From NCBI RefSeq assembly GCF_001411555.2, contig NC_049903.1:25990270-26054269 (forward strand): a stretch of 64,000 nucleotides of DNA, written 5' to 3'. Origin of the DNA: Juglans regia. Lineage: Eukaryota; Streptophyta; Magnoliopsida; Fagales; Juglandaceae. Every line of letters starts with the position of its first letter. Positions within the stretch are counted from its first letter, which is position 1. Positions 43,481 to 54,399 of the stretch are shown here, in pieces. The notes under the pieces were generated by a model. That model was given only the letters and a program-made list of their open reading frames with translations. It made no database searches and was not told the origin of the DNA. A program made the position numbers and the translations under genes.

Positions 43481-44930
43481 CATAAAAATATATTTTTATC
43501 CGCACACATTATCATACCCTTAAACTATGATTTGTGGACGAAGTTTATGTATGGCTTTGGCAAGTTTAATTAGGGCCGTCCATTTGGGGTCGGAATGTCA
43601 TGAATAGACTACCCTTACATAGAAACAAAGGCATAGCGCCCAAAACACTCAATTATAGGGGGCCATGTTGTCGACGTACGTAATTATATGTTTTGATGAT
43701 AATGTTTTTTGCCTTTGTTCTTTTTATGAACACCTCATGACAAATTCCATGATTCCGAATAATTTAAAAATTGGTATTTGAAGATAATGAAAATGACTAG
43801 CACCAAAATTACAATAGTAAGAAAACGGATCTTTCCAATTCAAACATCGATCAATCAAATGTTAACTTAGAATTGGTGTCTAATTTTGACTCGACAATAT
43901 CTTATATCATCTTGAAGCTTGCAAATTTACAATAAAGACATAGAGTTTTTGATGACCTTGAATTTGATGATCATAAATAATCCCACATTGCCTGTGGACA
44001 AGGTCTTGATATGTTTTTAAGGAATGAACAATTTTATCTTGTAGAACCGATTTTATGAGATGATTTAGGCTAGTGAATTTTTCATGATATCAGAACTTGT
44101 CACAAGACAAATGGGGGCTCACACTACTTATCCAATGACAAGAACCAGAAAAAAATATTGGCATGTACGTGAAGTACTAGGGTGTTGAGAAATAATCTTA
44201 TATTACTTGTAGACAAGGTATTGAACATGTTTATAAACAATGATCAATCCTCTCTTATAGAATCGGTTTTATGAGATAAGTTAGACTTATGAATTTCTTC
44301 AAATTAAAGACCCAGACTCTGAAGGCAGACCACATAAAATATATATAGATTTATAGAACTCATGTCAAAAGACTATTTTTTATTTTTACCTAAAAAATGG
44401 AGTTCTTTATTATTTCTATTTTGTGAAAAAAAAATGGAGACGATTTTAAGACAAGTCTGGCCATAATAAGAGGCTAGCAAGTTGGCAACTATATATAAAA
44501 AGCCGTAGTTAGAAGCATAACCATGAGCAAAACACCTAAAATTTGAAAACATTTCTTAATGCTCAAAAGCAAATCCGTCTTTTATATCCTTTTTCTGTCA
44601 TGTAAACGCATCAGAAAAGTAGCCTTGTATTTCTTTGTTTGGTTGAAAAGAAATTTTAGGTAGCATTAATGATTATATAATATTCTGGCCGTATATAGCT
44701 TTTACCTTTATTCTCTGGGTCCTTAATGGATATTTAAACAAGGCAACTATAAAATATACAACACCCGGAAAGATAAGAAATTAAGAAAAATAAGACCTTT
44801 GGCTGATGAAGAAATGGAGGTCAATATCATCAGGTGGATTCCAGCTCTAGAAATATGGACCCAATGAAACATATTTTATCAAGAAAGGTAACTGATGAGT
44901 TGTCATAGAAATTTGGTGCTATTGGCTTAT
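43480..44930. repeat. Repeat R2, right part, copy B
   Basis: It matches 6,810-8,110, with a TRIM at 43,965-44,301 and several small deletions relative to copy A (for example the CCCGTTGGCTGCTCC segment near 7,520 is missing). Confidence 0.7.
43965..44301 (+). mobile_element. Old TRIM retrotransposon, complete but decayed
   Basis: Two LTR-like ends (43,965-44,084 and 44,183-44,301) surround about 98 bp. After the first comes TGATATCAGAACTTG, a decayed Met-tRNA primer site. The layout equals the TRIM at 46,141. AATT lies on both outer sides. The two ends differ at roughly a quarter of positions by eye. The orthologous position in copy A (7,285) is empty. Confidence 0.75.
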
Positions 44931-45184
44931 GAAATTATCACTTGTCTTAAAAGCTTAAACTGATAAAAATAAATAAATTTTATTACTTATTTTATATCTT
45001 AACATGACCATAATAGTAGTGATTGATAATCAGGATCAATTTAAAAAAACAAAAGATTATTAGACAAGTTAATTGTTCGAGATTAATAAGATAAAAATTA
45101 CGACTGGATTAGTTTATAAAATAAACTTCTGTAAATACAAATCATTATTGATTATTAAAATATACAGCTCGTATAAAACTCTGT
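44931..45184. other. AT-rich spacer in copy B
   Basis: No recognisable gene. It ends with TCGTATAAAACTCTGTCC, matching copy A at 8,107; copy A then has about 9.4 kb more before the next shared block. Confidence 0.5.
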
Positions 45185-45639
45185 CCAGTTAGATCAGTTG
45201 GCCGAAAAGATGAAACATAAAGAAAAGCCCTCGGTTGATCTGATGAACTGCTTTTATTTGGTATCTGGTTTTTCAACTGTGATAGCGAGGTATCACCGAA
45301 TTGCACTACTAATCCTCGTGTGTGATTCACGCAGCAAGAGACTGGACATATATACACGGCCTGTTGCAGTAGGATTCCACGTCATCGTCTATGTCATGTA
45401 GATCTGGTAAATAAAAGAAAGGCGTGCATGTGCCAATGCTTTCCTCAATCAAGCGGCATTCTTATCATTCGTGGTGTGTTTAAAATGCGTTATCACACTG
45501 CTATAACTATCTTATATATATGTCACTATATATCAGACCTAACAAATTGGTTAAATGAGCTCGGATAAGTATCAGCTGTAAGTGTTTGATGAGAACTTAG
45601 CTAAAGAGAAAGGAACTCCCTCGCTTTCATAGTAGAGTA

Positions 45640-45812
45640 ATATTATATACAACTTCGAAATAGACAAGTTTCATACAAGTTTTTTGTAAAAAATAGGTTA
45701 CACTAATAAAGAATAACTCTTTTTTTATATTTTTTTAAGGTGAAGTCCACTTTTTTATAAAGGTTTGCGTGAAACTTGTGATCTATTTGAGTCTTGTGCA
45801 AATCATTTATCT
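45640..45812. repeat. MITE family M2, uninterrupted
   Basis: About 170 bp with long imperfect inverted ends (CAAGTTTCATACAAG near the start, CTTGTGATCTATTTGAG near the end). The copy A partner carries a hairpin insertion. Confidence 0.6.
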
Positions 45813-46034
45813 TCATTTTTCATTTTTCTAATGGAGAGGAAGCCCTTATCTTGTTCCTCTTCCAACTCCATCATATCCATATGTTTTCTTCTCTTTATTT
45901 CTGTTATTTCTCCTCTTTTCAAGCTCGGCTTAGGTCAAATTTATTACTTTTCGACGACCAAACACCTGTACACGACTCTGCCAAATTATTCCCCGGTCAA
46001 CCGCCAACAAGAGTGGAGTCCATTAGAGTTAGAA

Positions 46035-46130
46035 GGTTAAATTTTTTATGTAAATCTCATATTTACTTACTTTTTTTTTAAAAAACAAATGCGCGATACT
46101 TGCGCACTATGATTGCAAATATCATTTCTC
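46035..46130. repeat. MITE-like fragment (family M1)
   Basis: Only the right half is present: TTTTTTATGTAAATCTC to ATGATTGCAAATATCATTTCTC. Confidence 0.45.
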
Positions 46131-46135
46131 TAGTT

Positions 46136-46140
46136 ATAAT
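46136..46140. repeat. Target-site repeat ATAAT (left)
   Basis: Exact repeat at 46,473-46,477. Confidence 0.9.
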
Positions 46141-46472
46141 TGTTGAGGAATAATTCCACATTGACTGTGGACAAGGTCTTGGGCATGTTTATAAGCAATG
46201 AGCAATCCTCTCTTATACAACCGGTTTTATGAGATGAGTTAGGCCCATAAATTTCATCATGGTATCAAAGCCTGCCACAGGACGAATGTGGGCCTACACT
46301 ACTTACCCCGTGACAAGGACCAGAAAAAATACTGGCCTGCACGTGTGGGAGGGTGTTGAGGAATAATCCCACGTTGACTGTGGACAAGGTCTTGGGCATG
46401 TTTATAAGCAATGAGCAATCATCTCTTATACAACCGGTTTTATGAGATGAGTTAGGCCCATAAATTTCATCA
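46141..46472 (+). mobile_element. Full-length TRIM retrotransposon, 332 bp
   Basis: Two 119 bp LTRs (46,141-46,259 and 46,354-46,472), TGTTGAGG to TTCATCA, differ at three positions by my count. Immediately after the left LTR comes TGGTATCAAAGCC (Met-tRNA primer site), and immediately before the right one the purine tract GTGTGGGAGGG. The inner 94 bp code for nothing. Exact ATAAT target repeats flank it. A nonautonomous miniature element that relies on another element's enzymes. Confidence 0.95.
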
Positions 46473-46630
46473 ATAATGTGTTATGAATCCATTAGCTAAA
46501 ACTCACAATTGAAAATTAGCTTACAAGGGAAGAGTATCTAGAGACTTATAAACCATTGATCAGTCTCATATTTAGTCGATGTGAGATCGTAACATAATGA
46601 GGTGTTTATCTTATAATTCTACTGTGCTTA
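46473..46630. other. LTR-like fragment after TRIM
   Basis: Sequence around GGGAAGAGTATCTAGAGAC and GTCGATGTGAGATCGTAAC looks like another LTR or TRIM fragment; absent from copy A. Confidence 0.35.
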
Positions 46631-47737
46631 TTTATCTCGGTCCGTTTCTTTAATGAATTCATGCTTGCTTCGGGGGGAAAAACTGACCCCACAAAGTTGA
46701 ATCCCCAAAAGTGACGTAACTAAAAAGTCTTCAAGGTAATTAAGATCGTGTGACACAGAGAAAAAAACAAGTCTATAACTTTTAGTTCCCAATCCACGCA
46801 CTGCATCCTATGTTCCCACTTTTCTCTGGTTTTCAAAAGCGTGCTAATTGAGGTTTGATTCATCTTTTCAATATTTCGGAAAGTAGAGTTTGAATTTGTG
46901 GAGTAATTCGACCGCAAAATCCCAACCTGAGGAAATAAAAACATGTCTTGTTTGATTTTGATGTTGACTTTTACGCCACTTTGTGGATAAGATCTGGTAT
47001 TGTCCAATTCTAAAGTAAAAGTCGCATTGAAGTACTGTAGTCATGTAAATACACCCACCAGATCTCGTCTGTCAACCCAGCTGGGCTCGTTAATTATTTT
47101 TTACTTTTCATAGCAATTTTATACAGAAGAAAACCCAGAATATTGCATGTTGCCTTTCTAAGCATAATTATACGTATACTGATCTCTCATGCCATTTTTG
47201 TTTTCTTTCTTGTTTTTCAATTTATTCGGGACACAAATAAGAAGTCACGGCAATTGCACTTCGAACCAATTTCTCTCCATTCTTCTTTCTCTCCTCAAAT
47301 TCAAGCACATGATCCCCACATTTGGTGCCGATCTGAGTGGGGTAGGCCGGAATTTCGGTTCATTCATAGCTCTCATTCCCACTGTTCAAGGTGCGTGGCC
47401 ACCTCGCATAGTTGGGTAACTCTGGCTGGTATACATCAACAACCCTACCTAGTGCCTGGAGATGAGTTTGATTAATGTCCTTGAGCTAGTTTGGTCCACT
47501 TCCAATTTCAAGAATGGGCTGCGCTCTTTGGAGAATATTGGGTAGAGACAGGAGAAATTTTGCAACAAAGTGAAATGCATGTGCAAAAGTACTTGGGCTT
47601 AGTCCATTAATTCCTACTCAGTGCTCAACCAAAGATTTAAAAGGAGAACCCATGGCATAACTATGACCCAGCCCACCTTCATACTATTCTTGAAAACCTT
47701 GACCAAATCCCTGTCCCAGACTCTCGTCTTGAGCCAC

Positions 47738-48642
47738 ATTCACATATCCAAAAAGTTGTCTGATAAGTCTAAAATCAAAACATGTACTACAGACAACACT
47801 CAATAAGTACAGACATTAAATATAACCCACTGAACCAAACACCAAGCCGCTCATGCAGCTCGACAATTATCTCTAAAACATAATCCAGGAACTAGAGGAT
47901 GGACTCCATTAGCTCTTTGAGTGTCCTGTGTCCTACTCGACCTTGACCAGAGGGTCACGTCCTGATCCTCAGTCTTCTGACACATTGTCTACTATTTTAT
48001 GGAGAACGGTAATTAACACTACCAAGTGAAATTTTAAAAATCTCAACAATAATATGACATGCATGCTTTGTGATATGGTCTTGCACATGCGTGACATGAC
48101 TACTTGACATGGAAATAACATAACTTGACATGAACCTAACATGACTTGACATGAACATAACATAACATTGTTACATATATATGTTTGTTTACTTGAAAAA
48201 TAGAGGCTCCATGACTCCCAAAGGGCCTTGTGCACTTGCTGGATACTGCATTACATCACAGGCTCCTCCTATGAGTATGCCATGATAAATTGTACATGTA
48301 AATGTCTAATTTTGGCACCACAGGCATTGGGTGCCTGACTTTGCACTGGAAACTATTTATTTAGCACATTCAAAACCTGTTAACTTTACACCATCCACCT
48401 AGAGGTTTCCACATCTAATTTAAATACTCCAGAGTGGACAAAAGACTTCTACTAGGGTAATTCCTTATCCTAGCACTTGGGATCTTCATAAAATAAAAGA
48501 CTCATGCCTGACTTAGAAACATTTCATGACATACTGAATGCTTATGACATGACATTCATGGCATGTAACAGATAATCATGTAACAAATATGATGACACGA
48601 CATTCATGGCATGTAACAGTAATAAATGATATGGCATGGCAT
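47738..48642 (-). repeat. X 5' LTR, 3' part, copy B (R1 copy d)
   Basis: Pair of 21,073-21,930 plus 24,361-24,422, without the TCATG-flanked LTR. The empty site is near 48,574-48,580. Confidence 0.7.
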
Positions 48643-48647
48643 GTTAT
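48643..48647. repeat. Target-site repeat GTTAT (left)
   Basis: Exact repeat at 57,390-57,394. Confidence 0.92.
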
Positions 48648-49803
48648 TTTTGCGTCTTTAATAATGCTCCCACATGTAGGATTGTCACACAGTAATAACT
48701 CGGTGAGTCCGAGATCGAATCCATAGGAAAGGGTGTAGAATTGCAATCCAAAGCAAGAAAATCAAATAGAACAAGAAAACTTAATAGAAAAGATTATCAA
48801 GAGTTGATTGAGTTGCTGTAAATAAAAAAATCAAAACATTGGAGAAAAATATCAATATTTTAAAACATTAAAGCTTCGGGATTCACGCACAATGCATCTA
48901 ATGATAGTTTCAGTAATCTATTTTATAACTCAACTAAAATTCATATGAAGGATGATCTTAGTATGATGATTTAGCCATTAAAGCACATATTACTTTTAAA
49001 AGATAGTTTCATGAATTGGATTGATTTTAGGCAAAATAGATCTAGAAAGTTTATGTGCAGGGAATTTTAAGCATTCAACGTGTTTGGAGTCTACAATAAA
49101 TCAAATAATTATAAAGAATAAATCTCTTTCCTAGAATGGTAAATCAATCAGAAAACACCAAAACTTAAACATAAAGACTATAAACAGATTGTTAAGAATA
49201 TACCAAAAGATGGTTGGGCTATACCCTACACCTTAGCAGGGTGTTTAGCAATCCATTCGCAAAAGAAAATAAAACAATAAACTAAAATTGTTCCTGGCCT
49301 CCTCCCACTCAACTTTTGTTCAATGATATGCTTCCCCCCAGGTATAAAAGAAATCCTAACATTTTCATGTTTCTCGCATAAAAAATACCTAACTTTTAGG
49401 ACTCGGATTGGCAGCCACGTTTGTAGTTCATAAGTTAGAATTTAGGCATCCTTATCAGATACTAATTTGTGGCCCTTTAAGATAGCTTTCCAACGCATCA
49501 AGAATCACATCAATCGATTTTTGAGTGGAAAGTTATGATCAAAACACTAAGGTATGTCCAGGCTGTCACCTAGCGCATTTCAGATTTGGACTTCTTGCGG
49601 TTTCCTTTTGTGACTTTTTTTTTCTTAATCCAAATTACTCTCAAACCCTATAAAAATATATTTATGCATTAAGAGTCATTTTAAACACAAACTTAAAAAA
49701 AGAAAATTATTCTAAAACAACCTAATATGCATGAATGAACCTAAACTAAATATAATAAAGCTATCTACAAATGAGATAAATGTGCAAAACTAAGCTATTA
49801 TCA
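48648..49803 (-). repeat. Athila-like 3' LTR
   Basis: 1,156 bp. On the minus strand it starts TGATAATAGCTTAG at 49,803. The first bases at the other end have decayed from TG to TT (48,648). Clearly diverged from the 5' LTR, with many substitutions and indels, e.g. AATCACATCAATCG only here. Confidence 0.92.
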
Positions 49804-49815
49804 CACCCCCCAACC
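49804..49815 (-). other. Polypurine tract
   Basis: GGTTGGGGGGTG on the minus strand directly abuts the 3' LTR start, where plus-strand DNA synthesis is primed. Confidence 0.8.
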
Positions 49816-51289
49816 AGCTTATTGCTAGTTTATGGAAATCCAAGAGACTCAACAAAAAAGCATAAAATGAGAAATTAAAACATGAATTCTTCATTACTTT
49901 AGCACAAAGAATTTAATTAGAGGTCAAAACACTAACAACCACAAAAGATATCCACATACCATCAATACTTGTTGTGGGAATGCGGTTTAGCCAACACAAA
50001 TATGCTTCGAGTTTCAAAATAAAATACAACTTGAATATCTATCCAAAATTATGTTTCAACTCAATCCTCACTAGTGTTACACTCAAAAGAATAAAGTCAC
50101 TCTGAACATTGTGCAACACTCTCAAATATATGTGAGCATATTAATATATAACAAGAACAATTATCTCACATATAAATTAAAGGAGAGTACGCAAATCGAT
50201 GAAAATAGATAGTCTCATGAAGGGATGCCAAAACATTAAGAACTTTACTCCACCCCCCATCTTTATTTTTGTCATGTCAACATCCAAAATATACCTTCCT
50301 CAAGATCAATTAGGACATAACGTAAGGTGAAGTGGGAATATTAGAAACAAGAGGTAAAGGGTAAGAATGAAAAGTGTTCCCAAGAACAAGCAAAGAATAA
50401 CTCTTATTGCATCATCTAACTTACGAATTCATTTTCCAGCTTTTCAATGCAACACTTTTAGCCATTTCTTTCTTTATTATTATTATTATTTTTTTTCACA
50501 TGTAGCATTCATTCTTGAAACACTTGGGAAAGGGTTTAAGAAAGAAAGGCTAAAATAAAATGCTCAAAGGGGTTACTAGTGATATTGCACAAGAAAAGAA
50601 TTAAAGGCTCAAAGTAAAGAAAGATGGCCTAAACTCATCTCTTGAGGACTAGAATAGTTCTTCAATATCCATGACTTCAAGATTTTGAAGCGTAGCAGAA
50701 AATTTGATGCACTATTAATGTTCAACCAATTTGAAGAATAATAAGACTAAACAACGAAATATTATGCGCTTCCAAATGAAAGTATGGAGTAATTTAAAAT
50801 AACCCTCTCAAATGAATGGATTGGCTCAAAATCTCACAAGGGTTACATGTCTCCACATGCTATCTTCAAGATTTTCAAAATCATATCTATCCTTCAACCA
50901 GAATTATACTCTTGTGGCTAGATTGAAAATAGAACATGAATGAGAATGAAAAACAATGGAATTATTAAGTAGAAGTAGCATAATGAACTTCAATTTCAAT
51001 ACTCGTGCTGAAACAACAAAAATAAAGAATAGAGATAAAAATTTGAAAAACAAACATAGAAAAATGAACTGAAAGCAAAAATAACATGCAAAAATGTAAA
51101 TCATCTCAAGACTCTCCCCCCAACTTAAAACTTTCATTGTCCTCAATGTAATCAAAGTAAAACAATAAAGAATAGAGATGAACAAGATTACCTTGAGGTG
51201 ATGACCACAAACTAGAACTTTTATACCTGCAGAAAGGGTTAAAAACAAAACAAAATGGAAAAACAAAAATAAAGACAACCTAACTAAGA
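49816..51289. other. Athila-like 3' noncoding region
   Basis: No env-like or other protein was recognised. A second purine tract, AAGTTGGGGGGAGAG on the minus strand, is at 51,126-51,112. The 124-codon minus frame at 50,904-51,278 is T-rich and unconvincing. Confidence 0.6.
51112..51126 (-). other. Internal polypurine tract
   Basis: AAGTTGGGGGGAGAG lies about 1.3 kb upstream of the 3' LTR, just after the integrase frame. Possibly a second priming site or a conserved 3' UTR mark. Confidence 0.5.
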
Positions 51290-51632
51290 CTAATCATGTG
51301 GCTGGTCGTGATATATAGGCTCCTCCAAATTAATCGACTCTTCCTCATGTGAAACATTCTCAAGAAATGGCTTAAGACGTTGGCCTGTAGTGGTAAAAAT
51401 ATTTCCATTCTTGGGGTTTTCAATTTCTACGTCACCATGAGGGAAAACCGTTTCAAGAATGAAAGGTTCAGTCCACCTAGATCTCAATTTTCTTGGAAAT
51501 AAATGCAACCTAGACCAATCATTAGTTTGGCAAAGAATAGCCTCTATCCACTTGGAAACATAATCTACAGCTACTAGAATGTACAAGTATCCAAAAGAGG
51601 ATGAAAAAGGACCCATGAAATCAATGCCCCAT
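51290..51632 (-). pseudogene. Athila-like integrase with catalytic core deleted
   Basis: The minus frame opens GIDFMGPFSSSFGYLYILVA and VDYVSKWIEA, which is the first catalytic Asp and the start of the core. Immediately after CQTND it reads WSRLHLFPRKLRSRWTEPF and NPKNGNIFTTTGQRLKPF, the C-terminal domain. The remaining core with the second Asp and the Glu of the D,D-35-E triad is absent, so a deletion of most of the core joined these parts near 51,520. The protein could not integrate DNA. Confidence 0.88.
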
Positions 51633-52557
51633 CAATAAAAAATTTCAATGACTAAAATTGGGTTTAGAGGCATCATATTTCTATGAGTCATTCCACCCAA
51701 CTTTTGACAAGGCTCACAAGATTTGCAAAAATGATGAGAATCTTTAAACATGCTAGGCCAATAAAAGCCACATTGCAGAATTTTTGCAATAGTCTTCCTT
51801 GAAGAAAAATGGCCTCCACAGGCTTCATTATGACAAAAGGAGATGACACTATTTTTTTCATTATCAAGGACACATCTCCTAATGATTTGGTTGGGACAAT
51901 ACTTGAATAAATAACGATCATCATAGAAAAAGTTACATACCTTGACCATGAAACGCTTCTTGTCTTGGGCATTCCAATGAGATGGTGTTTTGCATGTGAC
52001 AATTAAATTGACAATATCTGCATACCATGGTAAACTAGCAATGGAAAACAATTGCTCATCAGGGAATGAATCCTTGATAGGAAATGCATCCATAGAATCG
52101 TCAAAAGTAAGGCGTGATAGATGATATGCCACCACATTTTCTACTCCCTTTTTATCTTTGATGGTAATTTTAAATTCTTGGAGTAGAAGGATCCACCTAA
52201 TCAATCGTGGCTTAGCATCTTTCTCCAAAAGAAGATACTTTAAGGCTGCATGGTCAGTAAAAACAACAACAAGAGAGCCAAGAATGTATGTATGAAATTT
52301 ATCTAAAGCGAACACCACAACAGGTAATTCTTTTTTAGTTGTAGAATAATTCATTTGAGCATCATTTAAAGTCTTACTTGCATAATAGATCACCTATGGC
52401 TTTTTATCCTTATGTCGCCCTAGAACAACTTCTATTGCATAACCACTTGTATCACACATGATTTCAAAAGGTAAAATCTAATCTGGTGGTTGCATGATTG
52501 GTGCAATGGTAAGCTTGCCTTTTAGCATATCAAAAGCTTTGAGGTCTAGATATGGAT
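51633..52557 (-). pseudogene. Athila-like RNase H and integrase zinc domain
   Basis: RNase H starts near 52,490 with FEIMCDTSGYAIEVVLG (catalytic Asp kept), then a TAG at about 52,394. The open frame 52,393-51,632 continues with YYASKTLNDAQMNYSTTKKE, VVFTDHAALKYLL and DKKGVENVVAYHLSRL. Next come the integrase HHCC zinc residues (H in FCHNEACGGHF, C-x2-C in CKSCEPC) and YWPSMFKD. Only one stop breaks this part, so it is better kept than gag. Confidence 0.88.
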
Positions 52558-53664
52558 CTAAAGTCTTTTTATGAACCTTCTATAAAATCTAGCAAGCCCA
52601 AAAAATGATCTAACATCTTTAACAATCTTAGGTGTGGACAAATTAGAAATTAGATCAATTTTTGCTTTGTCAGCCTCTATGCCCTTGGAAGACATAATAT
52701 GGCCTAACACAATCCCTTTCGAGACCATGAAATTACACTTCTCAAAATTTAACAACAAATTATTTTCTTCACACTTAGTCAAGACTGCTTGCAAGTTAGA
52801 AAGACATCCATCAAAAGAGTCACCAAACACAGTGAAATCATCCATGAAAACCTCCTAACAGTTCTCTATCATATGACTAAAAATACTCAACATGCATATT
52901 TGAAAAGTGGCAGGTGCATTACATAAACCAAAGGGCATCCTCTTGAATGCAAAGGTACCAAAAGGGTAAGTGAAAATGGTTTTCTCTTGAACTTCAGGTG
53001 CAGTTTCTTTTTGATAATACCCTAAGTACCCATCCAAAAAATAATAATATTCATGACCAGCTACCCTCTTTAAAATTTGATCCAAGAAAGGCAAAGGGAA
53101 GTAGTCTTTCTTAGTGACAACATTGAACCTCCTATAGTCAACATACATGTGCCAACTCGTGACAACACGAGTTGGGATCAACTCATTATTCTCATTCTTG
53201 ACTACAATTATTCCAGATTTCTTAGGCACAACTTGTGTAGAACTTACCCATTTATTATTGGGAATGGGATATATGATATCCACATCTAACAATTTTAGCA
53301 CTTCAGTCCTGACTACTTCTTTCATTGTAGGGATTAACCTACGTTGCATCTCCCTAGATGGTTTAGCATCATCCTCTAAATAGATTTTGTAAGTGCAAAC
53401 TAGAGGATTGATACCCATGATGTCAGCAATGCTCCACCCTATAGCACTTTTGTGCTTTTTCAAAACATTCAATAATTTAATCTCTTGCATATGGTTAAAC
53501 TTAGAAGATATTGCCATAGGGAAAGTCTCCTTGGGTCCTAGATAAGCATACTTGAGCTTCTTAGGTAATGGCTTCAACTCGAATTTCGGTGCTTGTTCAC
53601 ATGAAGACATCAAGTGATTCTTGCATGGCTGCAACTCCTCAAATTTTGGTTTCCACTTGTTCAT
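52558..53664 (-). pseudogene. Athila-like reverse transcriptase, one nonsense codon
   Basis: Two in-frame pieces (53,664-52,855 and 52,845-52,558) are separated by a single TAG at 52,857-52,855. Landmarks: YVDYRRFNVVTKKDYFPLPF, YYFLDGYLGYYQ, MPFGLCNAPATFQ, the active site FMDDF at 52,848-52,834, and FEKCNFMVSKGIVLGHIMS. The stop sits five codons before the active site. Otherwise the RT is full length, the best preserved enzyme in the window. Confidence 0.92.
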
Positions 53665-53787
53665 CTCTAAATCTTGTGAAGAGCTTAAGAGAGAATAGAT
53701 ATATGAAGTGTCTGCATTTTCACCACAATTAAAATCACAAGAATTGAGTATACAAGCCTTTAATGGATCAAAACAAGTTTTTCTAAA

Positions 53788-54231
53788 CTATCTTTCAACA
53801 AGTGTTTCAATGAAATTAATTTCATGAACATCCTCTTCATCTATAGGCTGCTTACAAGTGTTGAAAATATTAAGCTCTAAAGACATATTGCCAAAAGATA
53901 GTTTTAAAAGCTCATTCCTACAATTGATCAAAGCATTAGAAGTAGCAAGGAAGGGCCGCCCTAAAATCAAATGTATTTGACAATTGCTATTGAGAGTGGG
54001 GTCCATGTCCAAGACAATAAAATCAACAGAATAATAAAATTTGTCCACTTGGACCAACACATCTTCAACAACACCTCTAGGAATTTTCATAGATCGATCA
54101 GCAAGTTGTAAAGTTATGGAAGTGGGTTTCAATTCACCAAGACCTAACTGTTCATATATAGAATATGACAAAAGATTCACACCAGATCCAATATCAAGCA
54201 CAGCTTGCTCTATTTTAGAATTACCAATCAT
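53788..54231 (-). pseudogene. Athila-like aspartic protease domain
   Basis: 147 codons on the minus strand with VLDIGSGVNLLSYSIYEQLG. The active-site D-x-G is followed by S where the family usually has A or T. Further on come LGELKPTSITLQLADRS, IPRGVVEDVLVQVDKFYY and the flap/ILGRPFLAT motif. The domain itself is uninterrupted but is separated from gag and RT by stops. It would process the Gag-Pol polyprotein. Confidence 0.85.
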
Positions 54232-54399
54232 GCATGAAATAGTAGGAGATCCTGGATGTTGTATTTAAGAGGTGCTTAGTTTTGAATAATTGCACTCACT
54301 TATTCAGTAAAAAATGAAGCTTGTGCTTAACAGTACGTAAATATTTTAAAAACTTAGTATATAAAGGAATTTACTTTATGGCATCCAAAAGTGGAATAT

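Larger units (their letters stand above)
45185..47737. repeat. Copy B of shared noncoding block
   Basis: Pair of 17,540-21,072. It contains the uninterrupted M2 element and the younger TRIM. No protein recognised. Confidence 0.65.
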
